Notes under the pieces: model-generated
Seen by the model: the letters and a program-made list of their open reading frames with translations, nothing else
The model's database searches: none
Told to the model about the DNA's origin: nothing
Assembly (NCBI RefSeq): GCF_000699445.3
Contig: NC_067198.1
Location: 23,075,536-23,139,535 of the forward strand
Origin: Schistosoma haematobium
Lineage: Eukaryota > Platyhelminthes > Trematoda > Strigeidida > Schistosomatidae
DNA: 64,000 nt
Direction: 5' to 3'
In this document: positions 38,631 to 52,500 of the stretch, piece after piece
Layout of the letters: each line of letters opens with the position of its first letter
Numbering within the stretch: the stretch's first letter is position 1
Made by a program: the position numbers and the translations under genes

Positions 38631-41600
38631 GTAAATGAAATATTAGTGACCACTTTTATCTATAGGATGATCTTGTTGAACTTTCGGATATGTTCAAAGT
38701 TGGTCAGACTGTGAGATGCTTTGTTAAGGAAGCTGACAATAGTCGTGGGAGTGGTTCCACTAAAAGATATCTCGTCTCATTAAATCCGAAAATGGTGAAT
38801 AAAGCTGTAATATCCAAGCATGTTAAACCTCATATGGTATTTGTTGGGTCTGTCGTTAGCGTGGAGGATCACGGTTATATAGTAGATGCTGGTGTTGCTA
38901 GAATGAACTGTTTCTTGCCCAAAGACCAAGTTGATGGTTCGTATTTTATTGACTTTTTAAAATTTTCAGTTAACCCTGATATTGGCAGTTTGATTCCCTT
39001 TACTCCATATGTGTCAGATCCTCTGCAGGATAGTAGCTATAAACGAGTTTTAAAAGTAACCACTCGTTTGGATTCGACATTATCTCTGGTTGGCATTCAT
39101 TCATTGAGTTTCATTGTATTTAGTTGAGTCCTGATTCTCGTGTAAACTTTGACTGCTTGCTCCCTGGTACCTGTCTCCATGCTTCAATTGTCAAGAAGGT
39201 CACATCGACCTTAGTTGCAGAGTTTTCAGAACATTTTATTTCAATCTCACGCACGCACTACATCGGAAACAAAGAAGATTATCAAATAGGAGCCAAGGTA
39301 ATTTTTAAAACTAGTTTCCAGTTTTCATTATGCTACTTTAAGTTCTTATCACTGATAAGTCTATCATGAAGTAAAAGTGAATTCCATTTCTATTGAAATT
39401 AACAGCTTATAACAAGTTGACGTTTAAGTCGTCATGGTTATGTATTAATAATTTCATATGAATGGTTTTAATAAACCCTGGTTTTACAAATAAGGACGGT
39501 CCTGCTATTAAATCTTCCTTCGATGTTGTGAAAGGTGAATAATTAGACTTTACTAATCGATACCATGTCAATTTCCCCTTGCATCTACGTTTGTCATTTG
39601 CAGAACTAAACATTGTGCTGCATTCAATGTGTGCTATATATCATTACCGTTTAAATCTTTTTTGATGGTTAAATTTTGTGTTTTCTCCTTGACTGTGTTG
39701 CAACAAATATTGTTAATGGGATATTTAGTTTTACTATAGATTTTCCGTTTCACTGTTCGAAATTATGTACGCTTATGATATCCACTATTGCTGTTTTTCA
39801 TCTTTGCTATAGACATGTACTCATCTGTCGAAATATGTCCCAATTAACACTGGGTGTGATATAGCACAAATTACAAAGTTAAAACAACCACAGTTTTGTG
39901 ACTATCGTAACCAATGTTTGGAGATTCTGGGTGACATGACTCAGAATCTATCACAATGGCGTAGGTGTGTACACTTTGTCTTCCCTTGAACTTTAAGATT
40001 GAAACTGCTTTATATCTTTCTCTCTACCAACTAATTCTTTCTTCCTGTACTATATTTTTATATGCAGTCCTTCTTTTATATATTACCACCATTGAATTAA
40101 CTACTTTATGGATTCGGTGTTCATCTTGTGCTAATGAGGTTTGGAAACTTAAACCGATGCATATATGTGCTTGGTCGTACGTTGAAGCTGACTGACTGAG
40201 TTAGAATCTGTAACTGTTTGGGATGCATTCCGCAGATCAACAGTATAAGCTAATGGTATTAGACTGACTCGTACTGGCAGTTTAAGAATAGGGAGTGGAG
40301 TGTTTGAGCATATATATTATTTCACTTGAGCACAGCACGTAAATCATAATGACCTGGTTGCTGACGAAATCTCAGGAAGGATGTGGGTTAATTAGGAGTT
40401 AATAGCTGTGTTGGCAACATATCCCACTGTTTATTAATCTGTATATTTTTCTTCAGTTTGGTTTGTGTTGCTCTAATTTCTTTGACACTTAGTTCCTTGT
40501 TATTCACATTCTCATAAAAATTCCTCCCCTGTGACTTATCTCAATAAAATCGATGTTGTAATATACGTGCTCTTAGACCGCATTACCAATTAGATGTGTT
40601 CACATCCATCCTACCATGAGTCGAATATCTTAACTGGTAAACCATAAGCTTTTGTTTTACGAGTATAGAAGGTAGTCAATTATTTTTTCAAAGTTCACAA
40701 AAGTCTATTTCGGTTGTATACATAGAAAATAGATATGTAGCAACGAATATTACGTAGTCCATTTAAACTTATAAAAATAAAGGCAACTAATATTTTTATT
40801 ACTTTCCATAAGTCTTATTTGCTAATGTACAATGATACGTTAATTTTCTAATTTGGCTCTTATGAACACTTATTAAAATGAAAATATTGCAAAAATCGTT
40901 TTCAAAACCATGTTTAGTTTCCATAAATTATGTGTTCATTGTTCACTTTTTTCAGTAACATGATGGCTGGTTCTCGTACTAGATTTTTCTCTTCTCTTTC
41001 TTCATGTATTCTTAGGTTGTTGTTTGTATCATATTAGTAGATCCCAGTACAAAACAATTGATGGGCTCTCTGCTTCCTCATCTAGTCAATCCTATACCCT
41101 CCGTCCTCAACATTTCGGAAATGCTCTCTAAATGTCCTGTTGGTACACGTTTCTCAGGTTCCTTGGTAGAGCGTGTAAACAAACGCGCTGTTCTTGTCAA
41201 ATTACCTAAAACAAATGGACTCAAAGCAGTTATCAGAGTATGTTAAGCAATGCCGGTTGATAATATTTTTCTGAATAAACCTGATACTTTTTAAGTATTT
41301 TAATAAATCTTCAAATTTGTAAACAGTTATATTGGAAAGTAAGACAGAATGTTACTCTAACGAATAACTTATTTGGATTTTTATTGTAAAATATTACAAT
41401 GAAAGGTGTATTGTCGTTCCCAACTTATCAAATTTTTAATATGATTAAATATAGCGACCTATATTTTTTTATAGACTGGACTAAATATTTTGTTATTTAT
41501 ACAATTTATTCGCAAGGAAGCCAAGTTTGACCGGACGAACTTCTACCAAGTTCTTGTTTCCAGGTCAGTAGGGATGAATGTAACAGAACTGAATAGACCA

Positions 41601-43505
41601 GTCTATTTTTCATGCTGTGTATGCAAAATCATCATGTAAATTTGTAGTAGGTTAACAACATCTTGTGTCACTCTCGTAGTTTAAAGTCATATTTTTAGTA
41701 CATCTAATGTATATTATATATTAAGTGATAGAAAAATAATTCAACAGGTTACTTCTGTTGGCTAATGTGAATTTCGTTTACGTATTTTTTACATGACTAC
41801 GTCCCAGTGGTAGTTTCATATTTTCTAAAAGTAATTATAGATTGTAGGTTTCCAGGCTCCTCACATGTAAGTTATCTAAAACTTCGTTGTACCTAGTCCC
41901 CATTGAAGTGTAGTTCGATGTCATACTAAGGAATTTACTCAATTTTTATCTTTGGATTAATTTCTTCGAACCATTTGATTAAAGTGTATTGGAAACTTTT
42001 AGACTGAAATTCAGTACTATGGATACCGAATTTAAGTAAAACCCGTTATTGGATATTAAAATTGAATTTTCCTAATTCTCGCCACATATACAACTCCTAG
42101 CCCGCGTTGGTTCATGACATTTTTCAGTACTTTGATATATCTACTTAGCACATATGTGTCGCTAAATCAAAGTTCAACGCGTTAATATATTTTTAATCTT
42201 TCGTCTTTTTTAGATACCTAAAACAGGGACAAAAAATAACGAAAATTTCAAGTCACTAGTTGTTGGATCAAAACTGACATGCCGTTTAACTGATCATGAC
42301 TTTTTAGAGAACGTAGCTGTAGCTACAACAAACAAGTATGGGATTATGTTGGTATGATTATAATTTCCTATTTTAGCAGGATTTACTTTTCGTAGTGTTC
42401 CTAGGATAATGCAACTCTTTTATACTGAGGTGTATAGTTTGTATGATATGATTTTGTCTTGTTATTCTTTCTATGTGTGTACATAGAAAGTGGAAATCTT
42501 TATTAAGTATATGAATACTTACAAAAGTACCCTAAACCGTGAATTTTCACCACTGAGTTATTAATTTTGATAAAGTATCTCGGTTTTGCCGGTTAGTGTG
42601 AATATACATAAAATCCTACTTAGTTTTATCGAAAGAATAATGTTAAAAGTTTTGATGTGAAGAAATCTCAGTGAAACTTTATTAATTAGTGAGTCCTTAT
42701 TTATAGTAAAGCAATTTTCTAGTTATATGTCTATTTTTCTTTCTAACCATGCTTTTCTTTTCACATTTAATCAAATAGTTTATAATAAAAGTTTTATTCG
42801 GGCGCAACTAGTTTGATCTGGAATTGGTTAAATCTATGTTTGCTTGCTCTACAAATTGTCGAAATCTTTGTCTTATTTTCTATCGACTATGGTTTTTTCA
42901 AACTGAACCACACACCACATTAGATCATTTATTAGGTGGTTAGAGCTCTTCTTAACATTGGTGTATGCTTTGCGTGTAATTTCTGATTTATCAAATGACC
43001 CAAGTGGTAGAATGGATTTTAAGTCATTTATGAAATTCCTCCATCAAGTTATCATGATCGAAATCATTTATAGTTTTTAATCCAAGCTATTATGATTAAT
43101 TTAACTTCATTTTGAGACATGGTTGTTCTGTATGTTATAAGCAATGCCTTATTGTTTAGTGCAGCAGGTTTTCAACTATTGCCCTTTTTACCTATTTCGG
43201 TTTTTTACAGCCGTTACCACTACCCGTCACACTAAAGGACGGTGACTCAAGACTGCATACGTAAACTTAAACTTGCTGACTGAGTTGTGTTGTCATCTTG
43301 TAAGTAGGTTTACAGTAGGTTGTCGAATGATTCACGAGAAAATCTTCTTGGTAGAAACACCATTGATTATCAGATAAAAGTAGAAGTGAATTTCATCATT
43401 AGATAACATTTTCCCTTCAACAAATATGTAGTTTGTTATTTATTGTGGAATCCCTATTTGTAAAGTGTTCATACCGTAAGTTACATTTGGATTGTTTCTG
43501 AAATG

Positions 43506-43548
<43 letters not shown>

Positions 43549-46500
43549 TACCAAAAAACTTGTGTAACATGTAAATCTTAGTATGCGTTGTCTTTTACTA
43601 TTTTGCCGACATCGGTTTAGGCGCCACAGCGATATCCTAGCACATACACAAATTTTATTATGTATAGCTCATACTGTTTTTGATGCTTAGTTGTAGCAGA
43701 TTTTATATGAATCAAATAAATAGACAGTTTGTATGTTTACACATATTCATCCATGTCACATTTGAATTATCACTCTTATAAAATTTGAATAACGTATCAT
43801 ACTAAAAAAGACAATTTTAGGTTTGTGGTTCTCCGAACGGTTACGTTAGTTTCATCACGTCTAATTTCTTTGAGAGCCGCTCGTCTGATAATATGTTGGC
43901 CAGTGATATTTGACCAGGTTTGTACCTCAGTGGCTTAGGCTCTTGGTTAAAAGCGCTTAATCATAGACCAAAATTATTGTGGTTTCTGATATTACTGTTT
44001 ACCGAATTTGTTTCTATATAGGCCCAATATTAATAAACTTAGATTGTTTACGTGAGGTTAGTACCCTAGGTAGGTAGTAACAAGTAATAGTGTGATTAGA
44101 GATATGTTTTGCTAATTTGGATATAACCATATGACAAAGCTCGCAGCATCTACAGTTTTTTTTATTTCTTAAGACTAATCACTAGATAAGTAAAAGTAAA
44201 AGCGCTAATAATTATGGTTTTTGTTTTTTAGTAGGATTTCGCTTTGCTATAGATTATTTATAGACTATCTATTTTTAGAAGGTTTGGGACCCACTCCACT
44301 TACTTTGGTCTGGGCAACCAAGTAGTATAATTCATCCTGACACTTGGTATGACTCACACTAAGTACCTGGTGAATGAGCTGATTTAAAATGTTTTCATAG
44401 AATGGGATTTTATTTATTTTCGTCATATAAGGTGGATTAAAATTTTATTCTATATTCCTCTTTCTCAAACACTTTATACTAAACTATTATCATTTTCAGG
44501 AAACTGTTGAGTGTACCGTTTTTGTCTCTTCATGAACTGAAACCTGGGGATAAAGTTTCGGTAAGTATTTCCCAACGCTATTATCTGTATTTGATAAATA
44601 TAGCTTTTTCTAAGCATACATAACCACAATGTAGTTGAGAATCGCTCCTGCCGTTGATTTTATCGGATATATGTTGATTTGAATTAACTGATAGAAATTC
44701 ACTGAAAGTATATTTTCATACCAAGTTTTACCAATAGGCACTTTATGTCTGATAGAAATTGAATGTTCGAAATGAATTTAAGATGGTAAGTTATGCTTTG
44801 AATGCGCAGAAAAGAAATGGTTTAGCAAACGAATGTCAAATCATAGGGCGATTTGTTAATTTTCCAATGATATTGTGTCATACAAGTAATCGAATATTTG
44901 TTCCAAAGGGTTAATCATAAACTTGTATCAATTAGTAGAAAAATTCTAAAATCTTAGGAGTATTGTGCAGAACTTTTCTCTTACCTTGAGATACTTCACT
45001 CTAGATATCACAGTGAACACATTAATAATTGGGTAACAGGTGTGAACTTTGTCCAGTGTGATGTTTTAAGGTCAATATTTTTTTATCGATTCGGTATAAA
45101 CTTCGTTTATATGACAACTGTGAACTTCCGTTCATTGTGACAGTTATATTCCCTGTATCAATTTAGATGAACTGTACTCAGAGTGTTTTTACAGTAATCA
45201 TATGTATTTCGCACTATATGTGGTATTATAGTGTATGAAAATTAGTATATAAATGATTGTATTTCGGTGTTCGGTGACGTGTTTTGGATAGCCAGTAAAT
45301 CTTCATTGCGCCAGTCTCACTAATTACAATGGAGTAATGACCCATGGTTAAGCTATTCAACTTTTAATAATTGTATTGCGTGTTCGAATCCTAATTTTTT
45401 CTAATACTTTTGCTACTCTGGAATTAGTCTTTATCTCTCTGTACTAATATGGTATGGCATTTCGAACCAATTCACGTGTGTATAAGGTTCTACGTTACGT
45501 ATGACTGACTAAAATTCTGCCTATTATTTATATATTTAAGCACAAACTTTGGTAGGTAGAGGTACTAAATATATATGCGCCACACAAATTCAATTTGTGT
45601 GAGGGCTGAAATACTGCCCGGGCGCCCAAAACAATGGTAGTTTTCTTAGGGGGTCACTTCCCTAGCCTTTGACCCAGGGGTTTTATCCACAAGGCAGTGG
45701 AGCAACGTTAGAAGATTCAGTCCCATAGCTGGTGACCAATAATGGGTTCATAAGCCATTCGTTCCATCAGGATCCTGGAGCCCATCTACACTATTGGTTT
45801 GGAATCAGGGTTTTCCAGCTCCCGTAGGTTGATCCTCCATATCCATCAACCCGGTTATAGCTCCGGATATTCGCCTTTCGTCCTCTCATTTTTGTAAACA
45901 ACACCCCTGCCATAGGAAAATAGTGAGTAGGACTTCCCTTGCAGTGGTTGTATGCACGTGGCCATGTGAGAGCTTTTCGAGAGGGAGAGCGGGCCCTCCT
46001 CACCCTCGGACATCTGTTAATCTAGGTAGTGAAGTAGTATTGTGATGTGCACTACTTGTGCGGATAGACATAAGTAGTATATAGTAGGCATTGAAAGTAG
46101 CATGTTTACGAACAGAAAAGTGGAATAAAAAGAAGAGAACGGAAAACGAAGAGCAATCGAAATAACATCAGGTTCGGAAGAATCTTGAAGTATGTGAAGG
46201 ATAAATTAAGGAAGATATGCAAATGGCATATTTAAGTATGATTTCCATATTTTACAAAGTTGCTGTTTGAGGTTGCATATAACAACAATTTGGTATTCCG
46301 CACCTGACTTTTTATTCACTACATTATCGCCGGCCTTTGGACCGAAAAGTTTGACTCAAAGCTGAGTACATGGACACTTACTAAGTCCGACCAGTTAGTT
46401 ACTTGGAACTTATTAACCCGATAAATCTCTTTTATTTATTCGTCTTTCAATAGCCTGTAAGTCTTCATTTTATAAAAAGGTACATTCATAACTCTTATTT

Positions 46501-49500
46501 TAACCGCAAAATGTTAATACCGGTTTTCATTTGGTTCTAAGTAAACCATATCCTTACTTAAAGTTAGTTAACTTTTTGATTAACTTCATTGGATCAAGAT
46601 GGCGTTTTTTCTAGTAAGACTAATTAAATATGTAGTGTTACGTGGATTATGCAATTAAAGAATGATGGTGAAGTGAATAGCACCAATATCTTGTTAGATT
46701 TCAATTCGTATTTCCAATATATATATAAACATAATTGTTTTTCTTCACCATATATAGGCTACCGTTAAGCGTTATTCAAAAACTGGTATTGTCGTCCACC
46801 TAGAAGGTCGACTTCATGGACTTATACCGTATCTACACACAACTGATATTAATCTTAAGGATCATAGAGAGAAATTTAAAGCAGGAGAAAAAATTTCCTG
46901 TTTAGTAAGTTTATTGTTTATTTACGTTTTATTCTTGTAAATTTTTGTTGCCCTTATGTGTATATATATTTCTAATTAAAAGTGGTTAGACCTTGTTATT
47001 CAGGCGCTATTTAGATTACAATGCATATAAGTTTCTTTGTCTAAACGGTTGCCATATTTTATATGCATTTAGATTTGCTGCATAGATTAAATTAGTCGTG
47101 AACATACAATTCAACAATTAAAATTCTTGCACCTAATAAATTAATTACATCAGGATGCAGTCGAATTAGCTAGAAATAAATCCTGATATCTTCGGATGCA
47201 ACGCTTTACAATGTACAGTAAAAAATAAAAATAATGAATAAATCAGTGACTTGACGAATCAACTTCCACACATAACAATGGTATCACTTCTGATGTGAAA
47301 TGATTCCCCGTATTGCTGATACATGTATGTAAGCTTTAATTTTGATTAAATCTATCTTTTCGAGTTGTTTCTGGAACCCCGTTGAAGAGAGTCACGGATT
47401 ACTGAGAGATTCTACTAATTTACAATAATATCACACTTCTATTTCGTAAATGGATTTTTAAAACCAAGATCGTCGTGTGATCACGGGAGATGATATTTGT
47501 AAAGCGTCTCCTATTTATATCTCGTGTCTCAAATCAGTTGTGTAATTAAAAATTGCTTCCCACCATGCTCAGATATGATTCGAGATTTCAGCATCGTTCA
47601 AATATTACCTCTGAATGTAACGTCACAGCGAAAAGGATCATGAAGTTCTGATTCGTGGAAAATTCCCACTTCATAATAGTTTGGTTTTGAAAACCCTGTA
47701 CATTCGCCTAAGTTTTGTAATAAGTATCGGTTGTCTCACAATCAAATTAAAGGTTACACACACTAACATATACTGCTTCGGCTACAATAATATTTCAATA
47801 TTGCTGTCACATACAATCCTACTAATATCCAATTACTTGAACGTTTATATTTATCAGGTAGTTACTATTAATGATGAGTGAAAGCTTAAGATCTTGCCAA
47901 ACTTTCAAAATATACTTTCTTCGTAGGTCGTTCAAAATATATGTTCACCAACTTACTTTGTTTTTGTATATATCGTATATTATTTACTGATGAAATAATA
48001 TCATTTCCTCAGTGTAATTTACTCTTTTTCTTTTTAACAGATATAGATCATTAATGCATCTATAGATAAGTTTTAGAACCGCTAGAAAATCTTTGTTGCT
48101 ATGTAAATTAGGTATCAATCATAAGTGTAATAGTTTTTTATCACCGTGATCGTGGGTCACCTGTTGACCGAATTTTTTTCTCCGGTTTTTAATCAGGTGA
48201 TTTATCTTCGCCTCATCCACAACCTGTTAACTGGTTTTGGAGAGAAATTAATGTACGATAATTTCAAGTTAATTGTTCACTTTCCTCTTTGTTGTACCTC
48301 AGGTTTTACAACTTGACAAATGTGCCAATAAATTGATTTTAACCGCGAAACCAGGCTTATTAAATACTGAACTCCCAATATTTGGCAGTCACGAAATGTA
48401 TTCCGCACTGAAAAATGGCAATAAAAACCAACTATTTATTGTAGGGTTCATTGTTAAGGTTAGCGATAAAGGTTTACTCGTTTCTGGTTTGGATAATATT
48501 CGTGGATGGATACCTAGACGTGAAACTGGACTAGCTGATGAAGATATTTTACAGACAAACTTTTATCGTGGACAAGTACTGAAGATGAAATTTAAACGTG
48601 AGATTAATACTACATCGGAAAATAAAGTAGAAAAAGATAGTCAAAGCATGCTTTCAAAGTATATGCTTTCTTTAAAGGTACATTTTATTGTTTTGTTATT
48701 TGTGAATTTTTCTTAGCCTAAATATAAATGGATTTCATCACTGACATATATCTATGTACGTGATTATAAACTGCCTGTAGTATTTGAATAAATCGTGTCA
48801 TTAAATTACATGAATGGGACGATATAGAGCTTAATATATGTTCTTGATATATAGTTTGAAATTATCACCCAACATTGATTCATCAAATAACGGAAAACGC
48901 AGATATTTCTTACAGAATAATTGAACATTTCCATACACTTATCACCAGTGTTATATCAACAATCAGAGTAAAAATACTCGCCTGTACCATTGATAATTGA
49001 TTTTTTTCTGTTTTTAATATAGATAAACTGAATACACCTATTAAGACACTAAATAAAATGAGTTCGCCGAAAAGAGAACTCTTCTCTGGACTGATCTTTC
49101 TTATTTAATTCAATATAGATGTTTATAAACAACAATCCTTATCTACACTCTTTGTAAAATGTTATGAAGAATTGAAAAAAGTTGTGACATGACAACGTTT
49201 GTAACTTATATTTATCTCTCTTAAATAAAATCATGTGTAGATTTTACCGAAATCTATATCAGTATTACTCTAGATAACCAAATATATCGGTCTATTTATG
49301 TCAGTAGATTCTGCATGTAAGTTGATATCAAACGAATCCAGAGAGCTTTTCTGACCTAACTACAACTAAAATAAATGTAATGATATTCATAAATAAATCA
49401 TATAGCTACTCGTTCTCATAATGATATACAGATATTTTAACAAAATATCAAAGACCATTTAGTTTTACTAGTGTTTAACTTGAAATGTCTGGACAAATGG

Positions 49501-52500
49501 CCCAACTGTTTTTCGTAATTTTCGAGGATTAATGATAATTTAACTCGTAAAATAGGATGATGCAATTAGTTAAATGAAATTCATCTTTGTTTAATTCTAG
49601 TTCCATTCTAAGGAAACTAAAAACACGCAGTCGATATTTTTGAACTCTGTGCAAATTGGTCAGGTAAGCCGTTTGTTTTTCAAAACAGGATATGTTTATC
49701 GTTTTTAATAGTTGATGGTCCTGTTTCAAATGTTTAGATGCCTTCTTTTTGACTAGGAATCATGTTGATTAACAGTTGGAAAATTGTTTATTTACATATG
49801 CCACTGCGGAGTACCAACTCATTTCTACGTACTAACATAGCTTTTTCGAAACAGGACTAAAAATGGTTTAATATTATTTTTAAAAAGTTCAAAATTAAGA
49901 ACTCGAGCAACACTACAAACATCATTATTGCATTCAAACTTCCTTAGGACATCTATTTAATATGACATTCTACTAAGATATACCATTTTTATCTTACCTA
50001 CAAATACATATGTAGACCACCCATTTGGTGTCCTCGTGATTATCATTACCAACATTTTGAGGCTAGGTGATATGCCTCAGAATTATTCATATTCGCCTAG
50101 GTGCATTCACTCTTTGTTTTTCCCTAAAAGCTGAGTTCTGAAGTCTCCTTACACTTTCCTGTACATATTATTTTCGATAACTACTCATACCGTTACTACT
50201 TGTACTACTTTGAGACTAATCTTGGTAATTTTATCTCGTTATGCTAATGTGGTATGGTAAATTAAACCGATCCACTTGTGTGTTAGGTTCTACTTTGCAC
50301 GTGGACTGACTGACAACCATTCCGAAAACAAAAAGACAAAACAATAAAGAAATTGACAGTTAGCAGTCAGTTTTGATGAGTATTATGCTTTATGTATTCT
50401 CTTTATAAGTAAACTATTGTTATGTCTGTTGTTCTATGCTCAGTTATATGATATTGAAGAAAATTGTCGGTGATTGTAGATACAAAAAAAACTATTTACA
50501 TTGGCTTTTGTTTGACTTTTATGTAGGACATAGCAAAGTGAAAATAACGGTTATATCTAAACTTTACATCATGAAATTAAGTTTAAACTTATAACCTAAG
50601 TAGAGTGTTCAAACTATAGAGTGACAACTGAAGTTATTTCTGTTCAAAGGATCAATTCATTTCAAACTAACTAGGGCTAACATACCTGATAGCTGTCATT
50701 TATTTTCCACTAACTTTGATTTGAATCTCGACTTATCACTTAATAAAAGTCTCCAAGTATACTGATGCCTTTTAATCTCTATGAACACTCTACTCCATGA
50801 ATATTTAATCTCTACTTAGCGCTTGATGTGATGAAGTTTCGAAAATAAATTAAATTAACGTTGTTTTAAATGTTAGCAAGTAAATTTTGGTGATTTCAAG
50901 AATCCTCCGATGTTATGGATTTCCATTTTCTTTCCTGATGCATTTGATATATATATATATTACATACACGGTGGTACCTAAAACAGTTTACTTATTTCAA
51001 TAGTAATTGTCAATATTTTGCTCAGCGGAAGGCTTTTTTATATAACGATGTAGATATTTCACTATCTGTCAACAACTATTGTCTCATTGAATTGGATTGT
51101 TAGCTTTTCAGGGCTACTGTAAATCAAGTACAAGACACTGGGATATCGCTCAACCTTTATGACAATAAAAACATCATTAATACTGTCACACCTGTGCTTG
51201 GAACAGGATTTTTGTCATTTAGTCAATTATCTGATTATGAATCAAATCAACAACTTCTAAGTCGATATGTAAAAAATATAAAACCTGGTTCTACACTTGA
51301 TTGGGATCATTCTGCGCGTGATGTAGTCGTTATTGATAAGGGAAAACAAACTGTCATTTTATCTGCTAGACCAACACTAATTCAAGCAGCTAGTGATTTG
51401 AAAACAACTACTAATATTGATGTTGATATGGTAGATTCAGAAGCATCTGACAAAAGGCCTGGTTTCTTAAAAAGGTTTGACGAATTACAAGTAAGTCGTG
51501 TTTTGTATACTCCATACATTTTATTTGTCAGTCACTACGATATCCAAGTTTCGTTAACTGTCTCTTTTTCTCATGATATACCAGGTTATTTTGCATTGAA
51601 AACTGTGTAGCTGGAGTCGTTTATGATTATTTACTAACTGTTGGGGTTACTATTTCTTTTATCAACTCATCAAGATGAGCGAAACAACAGATAAATAAGA
51701 GGTGTAATACGAAAATTACCTGTGTTTAGTGCAGAAATAGTATATAACTTAACATTTATATCAAGTTAAAAAGAAAACTTGCTTTCGTAATGACCATTAA
51801 CTTGGTCTTATTTTAATCTACCAAAAATGTTTTAAAACTCTGAATAATATTATAACAATTCAAATGATAGTGGTTCTCCTCAGCTGTTTAATTTAAGTTA
51901 TATTGTTTACTTATGCTACGTTTGAAATGATTACGAGTTGATGTGATCTGAGAACGCGACAAAATCTGTGACCAAAGACCAATAAGCTAGGTATTCAGAT
52001 GCTTCCCAGCCCCGCTAACTAGAGAGAGAAGTCCAATTTCGGAATGGGGAAATATATTCCGCAAGCAGCCGTAAGCACGAGCAATCACATCAGGCACAAA
52101 TCAAACGTATATGTACAGCATAAAGTTGTCCTTGGGAAGTGTTACAAAATAGCGTACTAAACTATACAACGAACTAATCGCGTTTAAGATTATCTCAAGT
52201 GAGAAATACAACATGGTGAAAATGAGCGCGTCTGGCGCGAAAACAAGAGATTCTGATTTTTAAAATAAAATTACAAAAATAAGGTATTCACCAAGTGATT
52301 TCTGGGAACCTAACATCCCCAACAACCTACTGATTCTCAGTCAAAATACCTGCAGTTGTCATTTGACTTGTGTTATAATTCTCTCTTACGGTTATAACCC
52401 AGCTATTCCTATTGCTTAGTATTCTCGACACCAATTCACTCGACAAGTCCCTAAATCAGAACACAGTTGAACAGGAAAGAGATTATATTCCAACTAACAA

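Larger units (their letters stand above)
26279..43622 (+). repeat. 17.3-kb tandem duplication, copy 2
   Basis: A direct repeat of 8955-26278 at an offset of 17,322-17,325 for most of its length, growing to 17,344 at the end because a TA microsatellite is expanded. It ends at GGTTTAGGC (43622), after which unique sequence begins. The copy 1 end (26278) has the same bases, followed directly by the first base of this copy. Confidence 0.97.
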
